17,220 bases of DNA from Clostridiales bacterium (lineage in GTDB: Bacteria; Bacillota; Clostridia; Oscillospirales; Acutalibacteraceae): contig JAHZES010000007.1 of assembly GCA_019421725.1 (NCBI GenBank), positions 5,993 through 23,212 of the forward strand, in the 5' to 3' direction. Positions within the stretch are counted from its first letter, which is position 1, and every line of letters starts with the position of its first letter. The notes below the pieces were generated by a model, which was given only the letters and a program-made list of their open reading frames with translations, had not been told where the DNA came from and ran no database searches. Positions 1 through 6,370 of this stretch are shown here, one piece after another. The translations under genes and the position numbers were made by a program.

Positions 1-335
1 CCGAGTTGCGCGAGGCTTACCGCGGCGTGGAAAAGGCCGCGGCCGACCGGCTCCTTGGGATGCTGCCAGAGGAGCTGCGCCCGGAATATGGGCCGCTGCT
101 GCAGGAGCAGGGGAAAGAGGCTTCCCTTGTGAAAGCGGCGGATAAGCTTTCCGCGCTGATCAAATGTATTGAAGAGCGCCGGATGGGCAACCGTGATTTT
201 GCCAGCGCCGAGGCTTCTCTGCGCGGAGCGCTGCAGGACTGCCCGCTGCAGAGCGTCGCTTATTTTTGCGAACATTTTCTCCCTTCGTATTCTCTTACGC
301 TCGACGAACAAAGCTCGCCGGAGCAGGGCTTCTGA
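1..335 (+). CDS. yfbR: YfbR-type HD-domain 5'-deoxynucleotidase, 3' end only
   Basis: This is the C-terminal part of a gene that starts before the window; the frame is open from base 3 (about 110 residues seen). The visible part matches the end of the YfbR family, cytosolic metal-dependent HD phosphohydrolases that dephosphorylate deoxyribonucleoside 5'-monophosphates. Family marks are the segment LVKAADKLSALIKCIEE, a conserved GN..F..A stretch and the terminal motif YFCEHFLPSYSLTLDE, close to the FVPSF-LDE ending of E. coli YfbR. The HD metal-binding residues lie upstream and cannot be checked. It ends 21 bases before the stop codon of the Smr gene on the other strand, with no clear terminator between them. 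The family call is firm; the substrate is inferred. Confidence 0.85.
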   Translation, partial: ELREAYRGVEKAAADRLLGMLPEELRPEYGPLLQEQGKEASLVKAADKLSALIKCIEERRMGNRDFASAEASLRGALQDCPLQSVAYFCEHFLPSYSLTLDEQSSPEQGF

Positions 336-356
336 GTCTCAGAGAGCAGAACGGCG

Positions 357-608
357 TCAGCGGCGCAGCACCAGCACCGTCTGGCCGTTGTTGAGGGAAA
401 GCTCGCGCCGGAGGATCCTGGCGCTGTGCAGGTCGTTGCGCACCATGTTCTGCAGCGCCCGGCCGCCGTGGTAGCCGTGAATGACGACGATCTCATGAAC
501 GTCGCTGCCGCAGCGGGCAATCAGCCGTTCCAGCTCCTCCTGTGCCTGCATTACCCGCATGCCGTGAATATCGACCTCCAGCGTGAACCCGAATTTTCTT
601 GTGAGCAA
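357..608 (-). CDS. Small stand-alone Smr (MutS2 C-terminal type) domain protein
   Basis: An 83-residue protein that is almost entirely one Smr domain. It has the N-terminal VDIHGMRVMQAQEELERLI helix, equivalent to the LDLHG motif, then the strand VHEIVVIHGYHGGRALQNMV, corresponding to the family's HG-G-G-L signature, and a final strand NNGQTVLVL. Smr domains bind or nick nucleic acid (MutS2 C-terminus, collided-ribosome mRNA cleavage); short free-standing versions are common in Clostridia and their job is unclear. The start is TTG at 608, chosen because AAGGGAGGG lies about six bases upstream and the next in-frame start would cut into the domain. A minus-strand promoter (TTGCGG/TAGAAT) lies about 40 bases upstream. 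Confidence 0.82.
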   Translation of the reverse strand: MLTRKFGFTLEVDIHGMRVMQAQEELERLIARCGSDVHEIVVIHGYHGGRALQNMVRNDLHSARILRRELSLNNGQTVLVLRR

Positions 609-647
609 TCGGAGCCCTCCCTTTTTAATTGGTAGTCCGGTGTATTT

Positions 648-676
648 ATTCTATCACAGCCATGCTGACGCCGCAA
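648..676 (-). promoter_or_regulatory. Sigma-A type promoter for the Smr gene
   Basis: On the minus strand, TTGCGG (676-671) is followed after 17 bases by TAGAAT (653-648). The expected transcript start is near 641, giving a leader of about 33 bases with the ribosome binding site of the Smr gene. Confidence 0.55.
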
Positions 677-787
677 GCCAAAGTGCGCAGGCGCCGCCAC
701 GGCAGTATGCTTTTGACAATTTATTTTGTTGCTCTAAGGCCGCTTCTTTGTTTTTTGACGCTTTCTTTTCTCTTTTCCGTTTCGTGC

Positions 788-816
788 TTGACTTTACAGA
801 GGCGATTCGATATAAT
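788..816 (+). promoter_or_regulatory. Strong sigma-A promoter for the MFS transporter gene
   Basis: TTGACT (788-793) and a perfect TATAAT (811-816) are separated by exactly 17 bases. The leader to the chosen ATG at 935 would be about 110 bases, AT-rich, with no recognisable riboswitch. An isolated TTGACA at 713-718 has no matching -10 and is probably not used. Confidence 0.75.
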
Positions 817-934
817 GACCTTGAAATCAGGGAGAAACCTGTTTGCGTCAAATTTTCCGGTCGTATTTTTGTATCATTAATTTTAATGTGTTACAAAAAT
901 GCGGCCGTTTTTGTTGGGAAAGAAGGTCTGTTTT

Positions 935-2287
935 ATGGCGGTGAAGCTGTCAAAGCTGCGCAACCTTCGGCACAGTGATCTGTTTGTGGTTTTTAACTGG
1001 AAGGACGACAGGGGAAAGGGTCGCTGCTGCATGCTGGCGTCGGCAATTCTTTCAGCGCTTGTAACGGACCTGACGTCCGGAACGCTTTACACCGCGTTTT
1101 TGACCGTTAACAACTTTTCCATTGTAGATGCGGGCGTGCTTACCTTTTTGCCGCTGATTGCGTCGTGCTTCAGCATTTTTTCGCCGATGATTCTGGAGAG
1201 GTTCAAAAAGCGCCGCTGGATTCTGGCCGGTGGGCGGCTGGCGTATTATGTGATCAATATTCTGGGGCTGACGCTGCTGCCGTATCTGGTTCAGGAGCAA
1301 AGCGCAAAGCTGGTCTGCTTTGGTATCGTGGTGTTTACCGCCAGCCTGGTCAATAATTTGTTTACCAGCGGCTACTCCGTCTGGCATCTCAATTTTATTC
1401 CGGATTCGGTGCGCGCGCGCTATCTGTCATACCAGCAGATGATCACGGCGCTGATTTCCGGAGTGGCGCTGATCGGTTCGGGGCTCCTGGCCGATTCGCT
1501 GCGCGGCTCTCCGAACGAGGCCGCCGTGCTGACGGTGCTGCGGGCGGTGGGCTTTTGTCTGGCCGCGGCAGACGTTACTTTTCTTGCGCTGCCGAAGGAA
1601 TATGAATATCCGCACCGCGAAAGCCGGATCCGTTTGCTGAATGTGTTTCGTCTGCCGTTTGGAAACCGCAAATTCCTGATGACGATGGGGCTGATCGCAT
1701 TCTGGACGTTTCTTGCCAATCTGCCGGCCTCTTCGTGGACGTACTACCTGCTGAACACGGCGCACACCGGCGTGACGATGATCAATGTCGTATCGTTCGT
1801 CTACGGATTTTTCCTGCTGTTTTTAACGCCGTGCTGGCAAAGGGTCCTCAAAAGGCAATCGTGGTTTAAAACCTTTGCCATCGCTGCGTTTATGAATGCG
1901 CCGACGGTGGTCGCCTCTTCCTTTATCACCGACAAAAACTGCTTCTGGCTTTACCCGCTGGTGCGGCTTTGCCAGCACGCGCTCGGCGTCGGGCTGAACC
2001 TGACCTGGGCGAACTTTCCTTACATCAACACGCCGCGGGAGGACCAGACCTATTATATGTCGTTCTACTTTTTGCTGGCGAATCTGGTGGCGTTTTTTGG
2101 CCAGTTTACCGGGACGCTGTTTGTCAAAGGGATGAACGGGCAGACGGTGCAGCTGTTCGGCGCGCCGTTGGGCGCGGTGCAGATTCTGGTTTTGGCGCAG
2201 GGCGTTTTGAATCTGGTCTGCGCGGTGCTGATCCTTCGCTTTTTGCCTCAGCTGACGCCGGAACCGGAGGAATCGTCCGCAGCGTAA
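935..2287 (+). CDS. Major facilitator superfamily (MFS) type transporter
   Basis: A 450-residue very hydrophobic protein with about 11-12 membrane segments, a charged N-terminal cytosolic stretch and an acidic C-terminal tail. The segment ERFKKRRWILAGGR after the second pair of helices fits the basic loop of MFS proteins (motif A position), and the two halves are separated by a hydrophilic loop near LPKEYEYPHRESRIR. The substrate cannot be read from the sequence. The ATG at 935 is preferred over the one at 899 because AAAGAAGG lies eight bases before it. The 3' end overlaps the carrier-protein gene on the other strand by 40 bases, and no terminator follows directly; the nearest plus-strand terminator-like hairpin is at 3012-3045, inside the ligase gene. 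A link to the VanW/DltA-like operon is possible but unproven. Confidence 0.8.
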   Translation: MAVKLSKLRNLRHSDLFVVFNWKDDRGKGRCCMLASAILSALVTDLTSGTLYTAFLTVNNFSIVDAGVLTFLPLIASCFSIFSPMILERFKKRRWILAGGRLAYYVINILGLTLLPYLVQEQSAKLVCFGIVVFTASLVNNLFTSGYSVWHLNFIPDSVRARYLSYQQMITALISGVALIGSGLLADSLRGSPNEAAVLTVLRAVGFCLAAADVTFLALPKEYEYPHRESRIRLLNVFRLPFGNRKFLMTMGLIAFWTFLANLPASSWTYYLLNTAHTGVTMINVVSFVYGFFLLFLTPCWQRVLKRQSWFKTFAIAAFMNAPTVVASSFITDKNCFWLYPLVRLCQHALGVGLNLTWANFPYINTPREDQTYYMSFYFLLANLVAFFGQFTGTLFVKGMNGQTVQLFGAPLGAVQILVLAQGVLNLVCAVLILRFLPQLTPEPEESSAA

Positions 2288-2523
2288 TAATCCGCGCAGA
2301 ACGAAGCCAGCGCTTCGGCCCGGCGCCATACCTCCGGCGGGATCTGCGTCGGCTGGGGCGCAGAGCCGAACCGATCCTCCAGCAGTTCGAGCCATTCCAC
2401 GCGCGCCAGGGAATCCAGCAGACCGGTTTCCAACAGATCCGCGGCAGGATCAAGAAAAACGTCCTCGCCGCAAAGCCCGTTCAGCATTGCCCGCAGTTCC
2501 CGGCGCAGGTCATTCCGATCCAT
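2248..2523 (-). CDS. DltC-like acyl/aminoacyl carrier protein
   Basis: A 91-residue acidic carrier protein. The segment DLLETGLLDSLARVEWLELL (residues 29-48) carries the phosphopantetheine attachment Ser38 in a G-LLDS context, as in DltC and other peptidyl carriers, where a phosphopantetheinyl transferase adds the arm that holds the activated amino acid. Helix 3 (PPEVWRRAEALASFCADYY) also fits, and a short Ser/Gly-rich tail follows. It starts 14 bases inside the end of the adenylation gene, with GGAGGGG seven bases before the ATG, so the two are translationally coupled and presumably partners. The 3' end runs 40 bases into the MFS gene on the other strand. DltB and DltD, which normally use a DltC-type carrier, are absent from the window. 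Confidence 0.82.
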   Translation of the reverse strand: MDRNDLRRELRAMLNGLCGEDVFLDPAADLLETGLLDSLARVEWLELLEDRFGSAPQPTQIPPEVWRRAEALASFCADYYAADDSSGSGVS

Positions 2524-4057
2524 TCCGATCCCCTCCGTTATCTGTCTGTTCTCTTTCTCCTGCGGCGATGCCCGTCAGCGCCGCGCGGTCAAGCTTGCCG
2601 TTCCGGTTGAGCGGCATCCGGCTGAGCAGCGTTACCGCCGGAACCATATATGGCGCCAGCCGGCTGCAGAGCGCCCTGCGCACCTCGGCGGCAGACCGGT
2701 TTTCGCCCGGCTGCAGCACCGCAAATGCCCGGAGCCGCTTCACCGCGCCGGAAGAGTCCTGCTCGGCAATCACCGCGCCCTGTGCCACACCGGGCAGCGC
2801 AAGCAGATTCTGCTCCACGTCGTCAAGCTCTATGCGAAAGCCGTGCAGCTTTACCTGACGGTCGGTTCTGCCGCAGAAATAGAGCATCCCGTTTTTCAGA
2901 ATGCCGCGGTCGCCGGTAAAATAGGCGGGCATGCCGTTGATGCTTCCAAAGGCGTCGGAGCGCAGGTTGGCATAGCCCGGTGAAATGCCCTGCCCGAAAA
3001 TAACGATTTCCCCCTCTGCCCCTTCCGGCAGGGGGAGCTTTTTTTGTGCGGACTGCCCGGCAGAGCACTGTTTTGCCCCGGCACAGATCGCGATCCCGGT
3101 GCCGGGGCGGACAAAACCGACCGGCAGCGAAGGCGCCGAAAGATGTTCCGGCAGAATTTCCAGCGCGCTGACCGCCACGGTGCATTCCGTCGGCCCGTAG
3201 GCGTTGATGATCCGGAGACCGGGAAACCGCTCCCAAAGTGCCTGCACCGTTGCCGGCGGCAGCACCTCGCCGCAAAAAAAGACGGTGGAAAGGCGATTCA
3301 TCAGCGCAGAATTGAAGGAATGGTCGGCCAGCAGCAGAGAAACGAACGACGGTGTGCAGACCATCAGTTCAGCCTTGCTGCGCTGCAGAGCGGAAAACAG
3401 CGCCGGAAAATCGCCGGTCAGCTCCGGTTCCAGCGCTGTCAGACAGGCGCCGGTCGAAAACGCCTGATAAAAATCGGCGACCGAAAGATCGAACGAAAAA
3501 GACGCCTGATTCAGCACGACTGCCGGTGTCGGACGGCAGAACGACTGCATCCAGGGAACAAAGCAATCCAGATTTTCGTGTGTGATGACAACGCCCTTCG
3601 GCACACCGGTGCTGCCGGAGGTGTAGATGCAGTAAAGCGGCCTGTTTCCGGAAAATTCGCACTCCGGCAGCGTCTCTGCAGCGTGATTTGCGCGCGAAAG
3701 CAGTTCTTCCGCCGCGCTGACCGTACATTCTGCGGCAGCGGGGAACGGTTCAAACGTCCAGACCGCCCGGGGCTTCGCTTCCTTCAGAAGCGCCTGCAGG
3801 CGCAGGGGGGGAATGCTGCTGTCCACCGGGAGATAGCATACCCCTGCAAAAGCGCAGCCGAGCATCGCGGCAGGGAAGAACCGCTGCTTTTTTCCCCACA
3901 GAAGCACCGGCCCTTCGCCGGGCAGAGCGGCCGCGCATTGACGGAACGCTTCGGCGGCGCGTCCCAGCTCCCGGTAGGAAAGCGTTCCCTGCGCGCAGCA
4001 AAATGCCGGAGCATCACCGCCGCGCAAAACAGCCTCACGGATCTGCCGCAGGATCAT
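2510..4057 (-). CDS. DltA-like amino acid adenylation enzyme (probable D-alanine--carrier protein ligase)
   Basis: A 515-residue ANL-superfamily adenylating enzyme, expected to activate an amino acid with ATP and load it on the adjacent carrier. Visible motifs: YTSGSTGVPKG (residues 145-155, ATP loop), FSFDLSV (187-193), INAYGPTE (284-291), YFTGD (379-383), GRTDRQVKLHGFRIELDDVE (396-415, hinge region) and NRNGKLDR with the catalytic Lys488. It resembles DltA more than a general NRPS domain: NLDCFVPWM, LNQASFSFDLSV and FFCGEVLP with Cys262 are DltA-like, and the cysteine sits where Bacillus DltA has the one linked to D-alanine recognition. The start ATG at 4057 overlaps the VanW stop in an ATGA, so an upstream in-frame extension to 4240 is rejected. 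The loop at about residues 322-345 is longer than usual for DltA. Substrate is inferred. Confidence 0.85.
   Translation of the reverse strand: MILRQIREAVLRGGDAPAFCCAQGTLSYRELGRAAEAFRQCAAALPGEGPVLLWGKKQRFFPAAMLGCAFAGVCYLPVDSSIPPLRLQALLKEAKPRAVWTFEPFPAAAECTVSAAEELLSRANHAAETLPECEFSGNRPLYCIYTSGSTGVPKGVVITHENLDCFVPWMQSFCRPTPAVVLNQASFSFDLSVADFYQAFSTGACLTALEPELTGDFPALFSALQRSKAELMVCTPSFVSLLLADHSFNSALMNRLSTVFFCGEVLPPATVQALWERFPGLRIINAYGPTECTVAVSALEILPEHLSAPSLPVGFVRPGTGIAICAGAKQCSAGQSAQKKLPLPEGAEGEIVIFGQGISPGYANLRSDAFGSINGMPAYFTGDRGILKNGMLYFCGRTDRQVKLHGFRIELDDVEQNLLALPGVAQGAVIAEQDSSGAVKRLRAFAVLQPGENRSAAEVRRALCSRLAPYMVPAVTLLSRMPLNRNGKLDRAALTGIAAGEREQTDNGGDRNGSE
3012..3045 (+). terminator. Plus-strand terminator-like hairpin inside the minus-strand ligase gene
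   Basis: A nine-base-pair stem (3012-3020 with 3027-3035, one G-T pair), a six-base loop, then AGC and seven T (3039-3045) on the plus strand. This is the shape of an intrinsic terminator antisense to the ligase gene. It lies about 720 bases past the MFS stop codon and could end MFS read-through. It sits in the part of the ligase that is longer than in usual DltA proteins. Confidence 0.5.
3075..3108. repeat. Perfect 10-bp GC-rich inverted repeat within the ligase gene
   Basis: GCCCCGGCAC (3075-3084) and its exact reverse complement (3099-3108) flank a 14-base loop. No T-run follows on either strand, so it is not a plain terminator. It is 30 bases from the terminator-like hairpin at 3012-3045, within the same loop of the encoded enzyme (about residues 317-328). 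Confidence 0.5.
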
Positions 4058-4929
4058 TGCGCCGCACCTGCCTTCTGTTCCGGCGCAGGAGCAGGCTCCC
4101 GATGCAGGATCTGTTCCGGCGGAATGAGCGCCGGGTCGTAAAGTACGCGGGAATGATTCTGCAGGATCCGTTCGCGCCGGAGCAATTCTCCGCTCGTGCG
4201 GTCGGTTACTGTGCGCCATACCTCGCTGCGGCGGTACCACACGCCGTTCTCACAGACAAAGCCGCTTCCGACCTCCTCCAGCCGGTACCGTTCCCCGAGC
4301 GGGCGGGTGCTGCGCAGTTCGCCGTACAGAAATTCATCGTCCTGCCAGATGTGCAGCTGAACAGGCTCCTCTGTCGTGTTCCGGAAACGGTAATCCACAT
4401 TTTTGTAAAAGACCGAGGTTCCCGTGCCGAACGGAACGCGGCGGCCGGAATCGGGAAAGAGCGCGTCGCTGTGGTGGTGCAGCTCGGTTACGGCAAGCGG
4501 TGTGTGCAGCACCATGTAATGAATCAGATTGGCCATTTGGCAAAGTCCGCCGCCCACCGCGCTGCCAACGTGGTCGATGATGATCGTCATGCCCTCCCGA
4601 TAGCCGCGCCGCGCCGTGCAGCGGCCGATCGTGTTCCAGAACGAAAATACCTCGCCGGGCCGAACCACAAGGCCGTCCAGCTCCCGCCCGGCCAACAGCA
4701 GATTCTGCACCTTGCTCCGCTGCAGCGCGGGGTCAACGCCGAGCAGCGTGCGTACCATCAGTGAAGAATGGCTTTTCCAGACCGCCGGCAGCAGCCGGTC
4801 GCTCTTCTGTCTGGCCAGCGGCGTACGCCGGAGCCAGTCGACACAGTCGCGCCGGAGACATTCCTTTTCCGCCGCAATGCGGTAACAAAGCGGCCCGTGC
4901 TCACAAAACAGCCTGCGTCTTTGCTGCAT
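4054..4929 (-). CDS. VanW-family protein
   Basis: A 291-residue VanW-family protein. The core is well preserved: PGEVFSFWNTIGR (residues 91-103), RRGYREGM, GGGLCQMANLIHYMVLHTPL (127-144), ELHHHSDALFPDSGRRVPFG (149-168) and TSVFYKNVDYRFRN. VanW occurs in vanB-type glycopeptide resistance clusters, but its biochemical role is not established. No signal peptide or membrane helix is seen, so it is predicted cytosolic. The start ATG at 4929 gives the usual VanW N-terminus (RRRLFCEHGPLCYRIAAEKE); its ribosome binding site is weak. Longer in-frame versions are rejected because the upstream TTG at 5049 is the -35 box of the promoter. The N-terminus has four cysteines (9, 15, 24, 29). First gene of a VanW / adenylation enzyme / carrier operon; its stop overlaps the next start (ATGA). 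Confidence 0.85.
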   Translation of the reverse strand: MQQRRRLFCEHGPLCYRIAAEKECLRRDCVDWLRRTPLARQKSDRLLPAVWKSHSSLMVRTLLGVDPALQRSKVQNLLLAGRELDGLVVRPGEVFSFWNTIGRCTARRGYREGMTIIIDHVGSAVGGGLCQMANLIHYMVLHTPLAVTELHHHSDALFPDSGRRVPFGTGTSVFYKNVDYRFRNTTEEPVQLHIWQDDEFLYGELRSTRPLGERYRLEEVGSGFVCENGVWYRRSEVWRTVTDRTSGELLRRERILQNHSRVLYDPALIPPEQILHREPAPAPEQKAGAAQ

Positions 4930-5020
4930 TTCTACCACACTCTTTTCAAAACAGGACGGAGTTTTTTGCTTGATTTCCGGAATTCTGATTTTGATCTGAC
5001 TGGATGAACTCTTTTTGTTT

Positions 5021-5049
5021 ATTATGGCACAAAGAAAAAATCGTGTCAA
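5021..5049 (-). promoter_or_regulatory. Sigma-A promoter for the VanW/DltA-like operon
   Basis: On the minus strand, a perfect TTGACA (5049-5044) is followed after 17 bases by CATAAT (5026-5021). The transcript would start near 5014, leaving a leader of about 85 bases before the ATG at 4929. The -35 box overlaps the first copy of a CAAATTAC repeat. Confidence 0.72.
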
Positions 5050-5072
5050 ATTACAAAACAGTTACAAATTAC
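5047..5072. repeat. Direct repeat CAAATTAC, two copies 18 bases apart; possible operator
   Basis: CAAATTAC occurs at 5047-5054 and again at 5065-5072. The first copy overlaps the -35 box of the VanW operon. A third exact copy lies at 7289-7296, in the spacer of the AraC-gene promoter. The pattern fits binding sites of a shared regulator, but this is inference. Confidence 0.35.
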
Positions 5073-5117
5073 ACACAACAGAATGATTTCGACAATGTTT
5101 TCGGCGCTTTTTAACAA

Positions 5118-5146
5118 TTGAATTGCCAAAGCAATTGCGATACACT
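5118..5146 (+). promoter_or_regulatory. Possible promoter with embedded palindrome upstream of the Gfo/Idh gene
   Basis: TTGAAT (5118-5123) and TACACT (5141-5146) are 17 bases apart and 57 bases before the start codon. The spacer holds a perfect inverted repeat, AATTGC-CAAA-GCAATT (5121-5136), that a repressor could use as operator. The boxes are imperfect, so the promoter call is moderate. Confidence 0.4.
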
Positions 5147-5203
5147 TATCTTAAATAAAACCCGGAATTTTCTCAAAATCAAAACGTAAGGAGGAACTCT
5201 GGT

Positions 5204-6367
5204 ATGAAACAGGTTCGTTTCGGAATCATCGGTCTTGGCAACATGGGGTCTGACCATGTTCGCTGGATCTCAGGAGGAAAGGTTGCACGCGCGGAGCTGA
5301 CCGCGATCTGCGACCTGAGGCAGGACCGCCTGGAGGCGGCACAGAAGGTATGCCCTTCCGCTGCGGCGTATACCGATTATCATGAGCTGCTCAACAGCGG
5401 CAAGGTGGATGCGGTGCTGATCGCAACGCCGCATTACCTTCACCCGGTGATCGCAAAGGAGGCCTTTGCGGCGGGGCTGAATGTTCTGAGCGAAAAACCG
5501 GCAGGCGTTTACACAAAAGCGGTCCGTGAAATGAACAAGGCGGCCGTGGAAAGCGGAAAGCTTTTCGGGATCATGTACAACCAGCGTACCAATCCGCTTT
5601 ATCAAAAGGCGCGCCAGCTGGTGCAAAGCGGCGAGCTTGGCGAGCTGAAGCGCAGCATCTGGATCATTACCGACTGGTACCGTTCGCAGGCGTACTACAA
5701 CTCCGGCGGATGGCGCGCCACATGGGCCGGGGAGGGCGGCGGCGTTCTGCTGAACCAGTGCCCGCATAACCTCGACCTGTGGCAGTGGATTACCGGTATG
5801 CCCAGCCGCGTGCGCGCGTCATGCTACGTCGGCAAGTACCACAATATCGAGGTAGAGGACGATGTGACCATCTACGTCGAATATCCCAACGGCGCAACAG
5901 GGTCGTTCATCACCACCACGGGCGAATGCCCCGGCACAAACCGGCTGGAAATCAGCGGTGACCGCGGCAAGCTGGTGGTTGAAAACAACAAGCTGACGTT
6001 CTGGAAGCTGGATGTTCCGGAACGCAAGTTCTGCTTTGAGACCGAAAAGATCTTCGGTACTCCGAAAGCAGAGGTTGAGGAATTTCCGCTTGAAGGCGAG
6101 ATCCCGATGCATGTCGGTATCCTGAACAATTACGTAGAAGCGCTGCTGGACGGCACCCCGCTGCTTGCACCGGGCGAAGAGGGAATCAACGGCCTGACGA
6201 TCAGCAATGCCGCGTACCTCAGCTCCTGGGAGGACCGCTGGGTAGAGCTACCGTTGGACGAGGATTATTATTACGAGCTGCTTTCGCAGCGGATCGCCGG
6301 TTCCAAACACAAGGAGAATGTGAACGAAGCAACCGCCTCTACTGCGGGAACCTACGGCGCAAAATAA
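5204..6367 (+). CDS. Gfo/Idh/MocA-family NAD(P)-dependent oxidoreductase
   Basis: A 387-residue cytosolic dehydrogenase of the glucose-fructose oxidoreductase/inositol dehydrogenase family. The N-terminal Rossmann fold opens with GIIGLGNMG (residues 7-15); the family signature LSEKPAGV (95-102) supplies the EKP motif, and GGGVLLNQCPHNLDLW (178-193) contains the conserved His188 near the active site. Members oxidise or reduce a sugar, inositol or glycoside carbon with NAD(P); the substrate cannot be told here. The start is secure: TAAGGAGGA lies nine bases before the ATG. It is divergent from the VanW operon, and its stop is only three bases from the stop of the AraC gene on the other strand. 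Closeness to the uxu operon and its TIM-barrel proteins suggests a role in sugar or glycoside breakdown. Confidence 0.88.
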   Translation: MKQVRFGIIGLGNMGSDHVRWISGGKVARAELTAICDLRQDRLEAAQKVCPSAAAYTDYHELLNSGKVDAVLIATPHYLHPVIAKEAFAAGLNVLSEKPAGVYTKAVREMNKAAVESGKLFGIMYNQRTNPLYQKARQLVQSGELGELKRSIWIITDWYRSQAYYNSGGWRATWAGEGGGVLLNQCPHNLDLWQWITGMPSRVRASCYVGKYHNIEVEDDVTIYVEYPNGATGSFITTTGECPGTNRLEISGDRGKLVVENNKLTFWKLDVPERKFCFETEKIFGTPKAEVEEFPLEGEIPMHVGILNNYVEALLDGTPLLAPGEEGINGLTISNAAYLSSWEDRWVELPLDEDYYYELLSQRIAGSKHKENVNEATASTAGTYGAK

Positions 6368-6370
6368 CCG

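Noticed and set aside
713..718. TTGACA as promoter of the MFS gene
   Set aside because: No acceptable -10 lies 16-18 bases downstream; the TTGACT/TATAAT pair at 788-816 is far better.
3044..4141. 365-codon open frame on the plus strand over the ligase gene
   Set aside because: Complementary to the adenylation enzyme, rich in Arg and Gln as typical of GC-rich antisense frames, with no motif.
4058..4240. N-terminal extension of the ligase (in-frame start at 4240)
   Set aside because: It overlaps the VanW gene by about 60 codons, has no domain content, and the ATG at 4057 forms an ATGA overlap with the VanW stop and begins the adenylation domain.
4054..4929. Calling the locus a vancomycin resistance cluster because of VanW
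   Set aside because: No vanH, vanB-type ligase, vanX, vanY or vanRS genes are present; VanW proteins are widespread outside resistance clusters.
4930..5049. VanW gene starting at TTG 5049
   Set aside because: That TTG is the first part of a perfect TTGACA -35 box with a -10 17 bases on, so it lies upstream of the transcript start.
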